A DNA stretch of 64,000 nt from Sitta carolinensis (lineage: Eukaryota > Chordata > Aves > Passeriformes > Sittidae). How positions within the stretch are numbered: position 1 is the first letter of the stretch; the number at the start of each line of letters is the position of its first letter. Shown here in pieces: positions 45,101 through 57,100 of the stretch. Location of the stretch: positions 1,130,501 through 1,194,500 of the forward strand of contig JAVUNC010000004.1 in the NCBI GenBank assembly GCA_032173965.1, read 5' to 3'. The translations under genes were made by a program, and so were the position numbers. The notes beneath the pieces are model-generated. The model was not told the origin of the DNA. It saw only the letters and a program-made list of their open reading frames with translations, and did not search any database.

Positions 45101-48100
45101 AGGATCAGGATCACGGTCAGGGATCAGGATCAGGATCAGGGTCAGGGATCAAGATCAGGGTCAGGGATCAGGGATCAGGATCGGGATCAGGATCAGGATC
45201 AGGGTCAGGGATCGGATCAGGATCAGGTCAGGTCAGGGATCAGGATCAGGGATCAGGGATCAGGATCAGGGATCAGGATCAGGGATCAGGAATCAGATCA
45301 GGGATCAGGATCAGGGTCAGGATCAGGGATCAGGGATCAGGGATCAGGGATCAGGATCAGGGATCAGGATCAGGGATCAGGATCAGGGATCAGGAATCAG
45401 GATCCGGTCCAGTCCCACCTTCCTGTCCTTGGCGCTCAGGGCCCAGCTCCAGTTCTCCCTCACATTCCGGTACCAGTTCAGGGGCCCCCTGGCAGAACCG
45501 GGAATTCTGGGAATTCTGGGAATTCTGGGAATTCCCACCTCCCGGATCCCAGGATCCCACCTGAATCCCGACCGGCGGAACTGGGCCGTGTAATATTCCA
45601 GCTCGGGGGGGGGCAGCAGGCGGCTGCCGGGGGGATCCGCCGGGAATCCCACCAGGAGCCCCCCTGGAATGAGAGGATCCCCTGAGATCCCACGGGATCC
45701 CCAAAAAATCCCACGAATCCCACAGGAATCCACAAATCCCTCGGATCTCCCCCCAGTCCCACGGGATTTCCTCCAAATTCCTCGGGATTTCCCAAAGAAA
45801 TCCCACATGATCTCAAAAAAAAAAAAAAAAATCCCTCAGGATCTCCCCCAAATCCCTCAGGATTTTTCCCAAATCCCCCAGGATCCCCCATTCCCAGGAT
45901 TCCCCCAGTCCCCAGTCCCACAGAAATCCATGAATCCCTTGGGATCCCCCCAAAATCCCACAGGATCCTCCTGTTCCTGACATCCCCCATCCCTCAATCC
46001 CACCGGATCCCCCAAATCCCAGGGGATCCCAGAATCCTTCCCAATCCCCCAGGATCCCCAGATCCTTCCATTCCCAAATCCCACCGGATCCCCCAAATCC
46101 CAGCTGATCCCCCCCATTCCCAGGGAATCCCACCAATCCCATGAATCCCCCAAATCCCACTGGATCCCCCCAAATCCCTTGGGATCCCCCCAAATCCCAG
46201 GATCCCCCCCAAATTCCTGACCTCTCTCTCGGACCCTGTGGAAGTCGAGGTCAAAAGGGAGGCGATCCTGTGGGAACAGGGAATGAGCAGCGGATCCCAG
46301 GGGGGATCCTGGATTCCTGGGAATTTGGGATCCACAGAGATCCATCCCAGGAGGGGATCCTGACATTCCTGGGAATTTGGGATCCCAGGGATCCCAGGGG
46401 GGAAACCCGGCATTCCTGGGAATTTGGGATCCGCCCCTTGCCAGGAATGGGGTTTGGGATTCCTGGAGAGCAGATCCCGGGAATCCCAGGAATCCCAGGG
46501 AAAGTTCAGAATCCAGGAAGGTCCAAGAGGAAAGAGGCTCCAAAACTGCTCCGGATTTTTCGATCCCTTTGGGATCCTAACCCCAATCCCAATCCCAAAT
46601 CTTGATCCCAATCCCAACCCCAAATCTTAATCCCAATGCCAAATCCCAATCCTGATCCCAATCCCAACCCCAAATCCCAATCCTGATCCCAATCCCAAAT
46701 TGCAATCCCAACCCCAAATCCCAACCCCAATCCCAAGTGCCAACCCTAATCCTAAATCCCAACCCCAAATCCCAAACCCCAATCCCAAACCTCGGGGTGT
46801 GTGTGGAGCGGATCAGGATCTTCAGGATCCTCCCCATGTCCTTCTCCAGCTCCACCCAATCCCAAATCCCAAATCCCAAATCTCAAATCCCCAATCCCAT
46901 TCCAGTTCCTATTCCCAATCCCAAATCCAAATCCCACCCAGTCCCAATCCTGATCCTGATCCCAACCCCAATCCTAACCCCAATTCCAAATCCCAACCCC
47001 AAATCTCAATCCAGATCCCAAATCTCAATCCAGATCCCAAATACCAAATCCCAATCCTAACCCCAAATCCCAAATCCCAACCCCAATCCAATCCAAAATC
47101 CAACCCAATCCCAAATCCCAAACCCCAATCCCAAACCTCGGGGTGTGTGGAGTGGATCAGGATCTTCAGGGTCCTCCCCATGTCCTTCTCCAGCTCCACC
47201 CAATCCCAAATCCCAAATCTCAAATCCCCAATCCCATTCCAGTTCCTATTCCCAGTCCCAAATCCAAATCCCACCCAGTCCCAATCCTGATCCTGATCCC
47301 AACCCCAATCTCTAACCCCAATCCCAAATCCCAATCTCAACCCCAAATCCCAATCCTGATCCCAAATACCAATACCAAATCCTAACCCCAAATCCCAATC
47401 CGCATCCCAAATCTTGATCCCAATCCCAACCCCCAATTCCAATCCTAACCCCAAATACCAAATCTCGATCCTAACCCCAACTCCAACCCCGATCCCGATC
47501 CCAAACCTCAGGGTGGGTGGAGCGGATCAGGATCTTCAGGGTTCTCCCAATGTCCTTTTCCAGCTCCGCCCAATCCCAACCCCAATCCCAAACCCAAATC
47601 CCAAATCCCAAATCCCAATCCCACATTCTAATCTCAGTTCCAATCCCAAAATTCCAATTACAATCCCAGTCCCAACCCTGAATCCCAAATCCCAACCCAA
47701 AATCCCAATCCCAACCCAAAATCCCAATCCCAATCCCAATCCCAAATCCCAAATTCCATTCCTGTTCCTATTCCCAATCCCCATCCCTAATCCCAACCCT
47801 ACTTCCAATCCCAAATCCCAACCCTGATCCCAACCCCAGGCCCAAATCCCGATCCCAAATCCCAATCCCCATCCCAAATTCCAACCCCAAATCCCAAACC
47901 TCGGGGTGTGTGGAGCGGATCAGGATCTTCAGGGTTCTCCCGATGTCCTTTTCCAGCTCGGCCTCTGCCACTCCCTGTGGGAAACGGGGAATTCTGACCC
48001 CAGACTGGGGGCCTGATCCCATAAAAACCCCACAGGGATTGTGGGATCCTCATGGGGCCCGATCCCATAAAAACCCCACAGGGATTGTGGGATCCTCACG

Positions 48101-51100
48101 GGGCCCGATCCCATAAAAACCCCACAGGGATTGTGGGATCCTCACGGGGCCCGATCCCATAAAAACCCCACAGGGATTGTGGGATCCTCACAGGGCTCGA
48201 TCCCATAAAAACCCCACAGGGATTGTGGGATCCTTACGGGGCTCGATCCCATAAAAACCCCACAGGGATTGTGGGATCCTCACGGGGCCCGATCCCATAA
48301 AAACCCCACAGGGATTGTGGGATCCTCACGGGGCTCGATCCCATAAAAACCCCACAGGGATTGTGGGATCCTCACGGGGCTCGATCCCATAAAAACCCCA
48401 CAGGGATTGTGGGATCCTCATGGGGCCCGATCCCATAAAAACCCCACAGGGACTGTGGGATCCTCATGGGACCCGATCCCATAAAAACCCCATAGGGATT
48501 GTGGGATCCTCACGGGCTCCTGGAAGTAGAGCTGGTACTCGAAGGTGGGCAGGGAGCGCAGCTTCTCCAGGGGATCCCATTGGGATCGGGCGGGCGGAAC
48601 GGAGTGTTCAGGGAGGCCACGGCCCTAAAGATTGGGATTTGGGGATTGGGGATTTGGGATTGGGGATTTGGGATTGGGGATTGGGGATGGGCCGGGTGGA
48701 ACTGTGTGTTCAGGAGGGTATAGCCCTAAAGATTGGGATTGGGATTTGGGATTTGGGATCGGGATGGGGCTCAGAATTTGAGATCAGGATTTGGGATGGG
48801 GATTGGAATCAGGCTCAGGATTGGGATGGGGCTCAAGATTTAGGATCAGGATCGGGCTCAGGATTTGGGATGAGGATAGGGCTCAGGATCAGGATTTGGG
48901 ATGTGGCTCAGGATTTGGGATGTGGCTCAGGATTTGGGATGTGGCTCGGGATTTGGGATCAGGATTCAGGATCGGGATGTGGCTCAGGATTCGTGCCCTG
49001 TGCTCTGGCTCAGGATTCGGGATGTGGCTCAGGATCAGGATGTGGCTCAGGATTTGGGATCGGGATGTGGCTCGGGATTTGGGATCAGGATTCAGGATCA
49101 GGATGTGGCTCAGGATTTGGGATCAGGATTCGGGATCGGGATGTGGCTCAGGATTTGGGATCAGGATTCAGGATCGGGATGTGGCTCAGGATTCGTGCCC
49201 CGTGCTCTGGCTCAGGATCGGGATGTGGCTCAGGATCGGGCTGTGGCTCAGGATTTGGGATCAGGATTTGGGATCGGGATTCGGGATCGGGATGTGGCTC
49301 GGGATTTGGGCTCAGGATTCGGGATCGGGATGTGGCTCAGGATTCGGGATCGGGATGTGGCTCAGGATTCGGGATCGGGATGTGGCTCGGGATTCGTGCC
49401 CCGTGCTCTGGCTCAGGATCGGGATGTGGCTCAGGATTTGGGCTCAGGGTTCGGGATCGGGATGTGGCTCGGGATTCGGGATCGGGATGTGGCTTAGGAT
49501 TCGGGATCGGGCTGTGGCTCGGGATTCGTGCCCCGTGCTCTGGCTCAGGATCGGGATGTGGCTCAGGATTCGGGATCGGGCTGTGGCTCGGGATTCGTGC
49601 CCCGTGCTCTGGCTCAGGATCGGGATGTGGCTCAGGATTCGGGATCGGGCTGTGGCTCGGGATTCGTGCCCCGTGCTCTGGCTCAGGATCGGGCTGTGGC
49701 TCGGGATTCGGGATCGGGCTGTGGCTCGGGATTCGTGCCCCGTGCTCTGGCTCAGCATCAGGATGTGGCTCAGGATTCGGGATCGGGCTGTGGCTCGGGA
49801 TTCGTGCCCCGTGCTCTGGCTCAGGATCGGGCTGTGGCTCGGGATTCGGGATCGGGCTGTGGCTCGGGATTCGTGCCCCGTGCTCTGGCTCAGGATCGGG
49901 ATGTGGCTCAGGATTCGGGATCGGGCTGTGGCTCGGGATTCGTGCCCCGTGCTCTGGCTCAGGATCGGGATGTGGCTCAGGATTCGGGATCGGGCTGTGG
50001 CTCGGGATTCGTGCCCCGTGCTCTGGCTCAGGATCGGGATGTGGCTCAGGATTCGGGATCGGGCTGTGGCTCGGGATTCGTGCCCCGTGCTCTGGCTCTC
50101 ACCGCAGCCTCTCGGGGTAGAACAGAGCCACGTTCCAGGCCAGGGCTCCGCCCCAGTCGTGTCCCACCAGCACCACCTGCGGAATTCCCTGCGGGAATCG
50201 CGGGATGTCGGCACTGGAATTCCCAACATTCCACCCCACAGCCCCCCTTTTTGTGGGGTTTGCCCGTTTCTCCCTACTTTATCCCCTCATTTTCCCCATT
50301 TTTTATGGGTTTTCCCCCTTTATTTCCCCCCACTTTTTGGGGGGTGTTTTCCTCCTTTTTTTCCCCCCTCGTTTTCCCCATTTTTGGGGGGTTTTCCCCC
50401 CTTTTTTCCCTTCATTTTCCCCATTTTTGGGGTTTTTTTCCCTCCCTTTTTCCCCACAGCGCCCCCTTTTTATGGGGTTTGCCCATTTTTCCCTCCTTTT
50501 TTCCCCTCATTTCCCCCATTTTTTATGGGATTTTCGCCTTTTTTTCCTCCCCATTTTTTCCCATTTTCTCCTCCTTTTTCTTCCCCATTTCCTCCCTTGG
50601 GATCATCCCAGAAATCCCAGGACCCATCCCATGGAAAATCCCCCATCCCAAAAAAACCAATTCCAGAATTCCGGGCTGGCCTTGGGGCCATTCCAAGGAT
50701 TTTGGGATTTCCTCGGAATGGGAGGGAGAAATCCCAAATCCCAACTTCTCCCGGAATTCTGGCGGTTCCTCACCAGTTTATCCAGGAAAGTGATGAAATC
50801 CTGGAAAAGGAGGAAAAGCGGGATCAGGGTCCATCCTTGGGATTGAGATAAAAATTTATTCCCAAAAAAATTCCTCACCTGGCAGATCTGCTGCTGGGAA
50901 TATTCCGAGATATCTGCAGGGGAAAAAATGGGAATGAAAATTGTGGGAATAAAAATGGTGGGGAAAAAAATGTGGGAATAAAAATTATTGGGAAAAAAAT
51001 GGTGGGAAAAAATATGGGGAATAAAAATTATTGGGGAAAAATGGTGGGAAAAATTATGGGGAAAAAATGGTGGGAAAAAATTATGGGGAAAAAATTATGG

Positions 51101-54100
51101 AAATAAAAATAATGGGAAAAAAATGGGGAAAATTATGGGGAAAAAATTATGGAAAATATAAGGGAAAAAAAATCATGGAAATAAAAATAATGGAAAAAAT
51201 ATGGGAATAAAAATAATGAGGAAAAAATGGGGAAAAAAATATTGGGAAAAAATTGTGGGAAAAAATTATGGAAAAAAATCATGGAAATACAAATAATGGG
51301 GAAAAATATGTGGAAAAATAATGGGGGAAAATGATGGAAATAAAAATTACGGGAAAAATAATGGGAAAAAAATATGGAAAAAATTATGGAAAATATAATT
51401 GAAAAAATCATGGAAATAATAATGGGACAAATATGGGAATAAAAATTATGGGAAAAAATCATGGGAATAAAAATTATGGGAATAAAAATTATGGGAAAAA
51501 AATATGGCAAAAATCAAATTATATTTTTCCCATGATTTTTCTTCCCACGGATTTTTTTCCCTATTTTTCCCCATAAAATTTTCCCATAATTTTTCCCATA
51601 ATTTTTCCCATAGTTTTTCTCCCATAATTTTTTTCCCTGGATTTTTCCCATGGATTTTTTTCCCATCATTTTCCCCATCATTTTTTTCCCTGGATTTTTT
51701 CCCCATGGATTTTTTCCCTATAATTTTTTCCCACTTTTTTTTCCCCAGGGATTTTCCCATGGATTTTTTTTCCCCCATGACTTCTTCCCAGACTTTTTTC
51801 CCCATCATTTTTTCCCATGGATTTTTTTCCCCCATAATTTTTTCCCATACATTTTTCCCCATCATTTTTTCCCCATCATTTTTCTCCCATAATTTTTTCC
51901 ATGGATTTTTCCCCATAATTTTTCCCCATACATTTTTCCCCTACATTTTTCCCCCATCATTTTTCCCCATAGATTTTTTCCCCACGGATTTTTCCCACCA
52001 TTTTTTCCCCCATCATTTTTTCCCCTGGATTTTTCCCTCTGGATTTTCCCACCTCATTCCCTTCCCCCCCATTTCCCTGCCCAGAATTCCCACTGTGGAA
52101 TTCCGGGCTCACCCGGCGGCGCCGTGGATTCTCCGTATCCCTTCATCTCCAGCGCGATCACGCGGAACCCGGCTTCGGCCAGCGCCGGGATCTGGGAAAA
52201 CACGGAATTCCCGAGGCATCGCCCATCCCGGGAACTCGGGAGCGGCGGAATTCCGGGACTTTGCCCACCTGGAAGCGCCAGGAGAGCCAGGACTCGGGGA
52301 AGCCGTGGCACAGGCAGAGCACGGGGCCCTGGCCCAGCTCCACGAAGTGCAGCCGCACACCCGGCTGGGAAAAGGGGGGAAAAAAAACCGGGAATTCTTC
52401 GGGAATGGCAGGAATGGGGATGGCTTCAGAACCAGGAATTCTGGAGCTCAGCACCTGGAATTCTGGAGCTTGGGAATTCTGGAATTCTGGAGCTCAGCAC
52501 CAGGAATTCCAGAGCTCAGCACAGAATCCCACCCATTCCCAGATCCCAGAGAATTCCCAGATCCCCTTCCCAGATCCCATTCCCAGATCCCATTCCCAGA
52601 TCCTCTTCCCAGATCCCCAAGAATTCCCACATCCCATTCCCAGATCCCTGAGAATTCCCAGATCCCTGAGAATTCCCAGACCCTATTCCCAGATCCCACA
52701 TCCCATTCCCAGACCCCATTCCCAGATCCCATTCTCAGATTCCAGACCCCATTCCCAGATCCCAAATCCCATCCCCAGACCCCATTCCCAGACCCCATTC
52801 CCAGATCCCATTCCCAGATCCCTGATCCCATTCCCAGCCCCCTCATTCCCTGGGAATTCCATACCCGGATCTCGACGTATCCGTGCGTGACCTCGTCCGG
52901 CGCACACGGAGCTGGCACCGGCTCCTCCTCCAGGAGCTGCAGGAGAACCCCTGGAATGAGCTGGGAATTCCCTGGAAGATCCCCCAGGATCCCCCGGGAT
53001 CCACCTGCTGATCCCACCACTCCAGCTCGCCAGGGATCCTGGAATTCCGGAATTCCAGAGGGCTTCGGGGATGGGATGGACCTGGAGATCTTCATCCCAG
53101 ACCGTTCCCATGACAAGGGAGGAATTCCCTTGGGACCTCCTGGAATTCTGGTGGTGGGAATGGCTGGGATCTCCTGGTGGGATCAGCCAGGATCCTGTGG
53201 TGGGAATGACCAGGATCCCACGGTGGGATCAGCCAGGATCCCATGGTGGGAATGGCCAGGATCCTGTGGTGGGATCAACCAGGATCCCATGGAGGGATCA
53301 ACCAGGATCTGTGGTGGGAATGACCAGGATCTCCAGGTGGGAATGACCAGGATCCCATGGTGGGATCAACCAGGATCCCATGGTGGGAATCACCAGGATT
53401 CCGTGGTGGGATCATCCAGGATCCCATGGTGGGAATGACCAGGATCTTGTGGTGGGATCCACCAGGATCTCCAGGTGGGAATGACCAGGGGATTCCCGGT
53501 GAATTCCCCGTACCTGGATCCCGGTGAGCTCCTGCAGCTCCCTGAGTGCCGATTCCGTGTCCCGGACCAGGATCGTGGCCATTCCCAGCTCCCGCGCCGG
53601 CTTCAGGTTCTCCCCGAGGTCATCCAGGAAAATCACCTGGAAAAACCCCGGGAAGGGCCAAGGCTCGGATCTGATGGCTGGGAAAATCCCCCATTCCCAG
53701 GTTTTTTGGGATCTGGTGGCATCTCCAGGGGCTTCACATCCCCGGTAACATCCAAGAATCTGGGAACCTCAAAAATCCCCCATTCCCAGTTTTTTTGGGG
53801 ATGTGGTGGCATCTCCTGAGGCTTCAAACCTCTGGGAACATCCAAGAATTTGGGGACCTGGAAAACCCCCCACATTCCCTGTTTTTTTGGGATGTGGTGG
53901 CATCTCCTGGGGCTTCACACCCCTTAGAATCCATCAAGGATTTGGGAGCCTGGAAAATCCCCCATTCCTTGGATTTCTGGGATTGTGGTGGCATCTCCTT
54001 GGGCTTCACATCCCCAGGAACACCCAAGAATTTGGGGAGCTGGAAAACCCCCCATTCCCTGTTTTTTTGGGATATGGTGGCATCTCCTGAGACTTCAAAC

Positions 54101-57100
54101 CTCTAGGAATATCCAGGAATTTGGGGACCTGGAAAACCCCCCACATTCCCAATTTTTGGGGATGTCATGGCATCTCCTGGGGCTTCCTATCCCCAGGACC
54201 ATCCAAGAATTTGGGGACCTGGAAAACCTCCCATTCCCTGTTTTTTTGGGATTGTGGTGGCATCTCCTCGGGCTTCACATCCCCAGGAACATCCAAGAAT
54301 TTGGGGAGCTGGAAAACCCCCCATTCCCAGGTTTTTTTTATTTGGTGGCATCTCCTGAGACTTCAAACCTTTGGGAATATCCAAGAATCTGGGGACCTGG
54401 AAAACCCCCACATTCCCAATTTTTGGGGATGTCATGGCATCTCCTGGGGCTTCCTATCCCCAGGACCATCCAAGAATTTGGGGACCTGGAAAACCTCCCA
54501 TTCCCTGTTTTTTTGGGATTGTGGTGGCATCTCCTCGGGCTTCACATCCCCAGGAACATCCAAGAATTTGGGGAGCTGGAAAACCCCCCATTCCCAGGTT
54601 TTTTTTTATTTGGTGGCATCTCCTGAGACTTCAAACCTTTGGGAATATCCAAGAATCTGGGGACCTGGAAAACCCCCCACATTCCCATTTTTTTTGGGGA
54701 TGTCATGGCATCTCCTGGGGCTTCCTATCCCCAGGACCATCCAAGAATTTGGGGACCTGGAAAACACCCCATTCCCAGTTTTTTTCTGGGATATGGTGGC
54801 ATCTCCTGGGCTTCCTATCCCCAGGACCATCCAAGAATTTGGGGACCTGGAAAACCCCCCATTCCCTGTTTTTTTGGGATGTGGTAGCATCTCCTGGGGC
54901 TTCCTATCCCCAGGACCATCGAAGAATCTGGGAGCCTGGAGAATCCCCCCCACATTCCCAATTTTTTTTTTTTTTTGGGGGGGGGGGGTTGGCACCACCT
55001 CCTCCGGCCGCGCCTGCAGGAGCTCCAGGGCGCGGCGTAGATCCCGGGATCGGGTTTGCTGATCCCGAGGCGGCAGGATTCCAGCAGCAGGTGGAAGTGT
55101 GGCTGGAGCCGCTGGAGCAGCGCGGCCGTGCCCGACCTGCCGGGGGTGTCGTCCACCCACGAGTTGGTCAGGACAGCGGTCTTGAACCCTGGGAAGAGGT
55201 TGGAATTTGCATTCCCGGGAAGAGGTTGGAATTCTCATTCCCGGATCTTCTCTGGGGATGGCCCTGCCCCAGCTTGGGGTTTGGGTTTGGGTGTTCTCAT
55301 TCCCAAGGATCTCCGGGATTTTTGGATTCCCGTGGGAGGAGGGGCGGTTGGAGGGAGGTTATTCCCATCCTGTTATTCCCGTTATTCCCATCCTGTTATT
55401 CCCATTATCCCCGTCACATTCCTGTCATTCCCATTGCATTCCCATTCCCATTATTCCCATCACATTCCCATTATTCCCATCCCGTTATTCCTGCCACATT
55501 CCCGTCATTCCTATCACATTCCCATTATTCCCATCCCGTTATTCCCGCCACATTCCCATCATTCCCGCCAGATTCCCATCACATTCCCATCCCGTTATTC
55601 CCATCACATTCCCATTATTCCCATCCCATTATTCCCATCACATTCCTGTTATTCCCATTGCATTCCCATCACAATCTATTATTCCCATTACATTCCAGTC
55701 ATTCCCATCACATTCCTGTCACATTCCTGTCATTCCCATCACATTCCCATCACATTCCTGTCATTCCCATCACATTCCTGTCACATTCCTGTCATTCCCA
55801 TCACATTCCCATCACATTCCTGTCACATTCCCTTTATTCCCCTCCCATTATCCCCATCACATTCCCATCACATTCCCATTATTCCATCCTGTTATTCCCA
55901 TCACAGCCCCACATTCCCATCACATTCCTGTCATTCCCATCCTGTCACATTCCCATCCCGTTATCCCCGTCCCATTCCCGTTATCCCATCCCAATCCCGT
56001 TTTGCTGTTATTCCTGTCCCATCCGGTTATCCCCGTCCCATTCCGGTCACATTCCTGTTATTCCTGTTGCTTTGCCATTATTCCCATTGTTATTCCTGCT
56101 GTTATTCCCGGTGTTTTTCCTCACACCGTTCCATCGCAGCGTTCCCGCCGCCCTGAGCAGGGGCTCCCAGCCCACATTCCCATTATTCCCGGTGTTATTC
56201 CCGGTGTTATTCCCGTTGTTATTCCCATTATTCCCGGTGTTATTCCCGGTGTTATTCCCGGTGTTATTCCCATTATTCCCGGTGTTATTCCCGGTGTTTT
56301 TCCCGCACCGTTCCGTCGCAGCGTTCCCGCCGCCCTGAGCAGGGGCTCCCAGCCCACATTCCCATTATTCCTGTTATTATTCCCATTATTCCCGGTGTTA
56401 TTCCCGGTGTTATTCCCGGTGTTATTCCCATTATTCCTGCTGTTATTCCTGGTGTTTTCCTCACACCGTTCCGTCGCAGCGTTCCCGCCACCCTCAGCAG
56501 GGGCTCCCAGCCCACATTCCCATTATTCCCATTGTTATTCCCATTATTCCTGGTGTTATTCCCGGTGTTATTCCCGGTGTTTTTCCCGCACCGTTCCGTC
56601 GCAGCGTTCCCGCCGCCCTCAGCAGGGGCTCCCAGCCCACATTCCCATTATTCCCGTTATTATTCCCATTATTCCCAGTGTTTCTCCCGTTGTTATTCCC
56701 ATTATTCCCGGTGTTATTCCCGGTGTTTTTCCTCACACCGTTCCGTCGCAGCGTTCCCGCCGCCCTCAGCAGGGGCTCCCAGCCCACATTCCCATTATTC
56801 CCGTTATTATTCCCATTATTCCCGGTGTTTCTCCCGTTGTTATTCCCATTATTCCCGGTGTTATTCCCGGTGTTTTTCCCGCACCGTTCCGTCGCAGCGT
56901 TCCCGCCGCCCTGAGCAGGGGCTCCCGGCAGCGGCCGCGCTCCCGCAGCTCCTGGAAGGGCCGGGCGGCGGCGAATCCCTGGGGAAGGGCGAGGCCCAGG
57001 GAGGCGGCGCGGAGCCGGCAGGCGGCGTCCAGCTCCGACAGCAGCTGCGGGACACAGCCCCGGGAATTCCCAGGGGGAAAAAACCCGGAATTCAGGGGAA

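Noticed and set aside
44826..45593. Frame rich in Ser-Gly-Ile-Arg resembling a bacterial repeat protein
   Set aside because: Translation of a GGATCAGG array in EPHX2 intron 16.
46791..47571. Exon 13 copies as alternative cassette exons
   Set aside because: All three lack an AG acceptor and the first codons, so they could only serve as donors, not as included exons.
48420..50851. Long open frames of 566, 686 and 421 codons
   Set aside because: Product of the 69-base and 46-base arrays in EPHX2 introns 11-12, antisense to the gene. 69 is a multiple of three, so frames stay open by chance.
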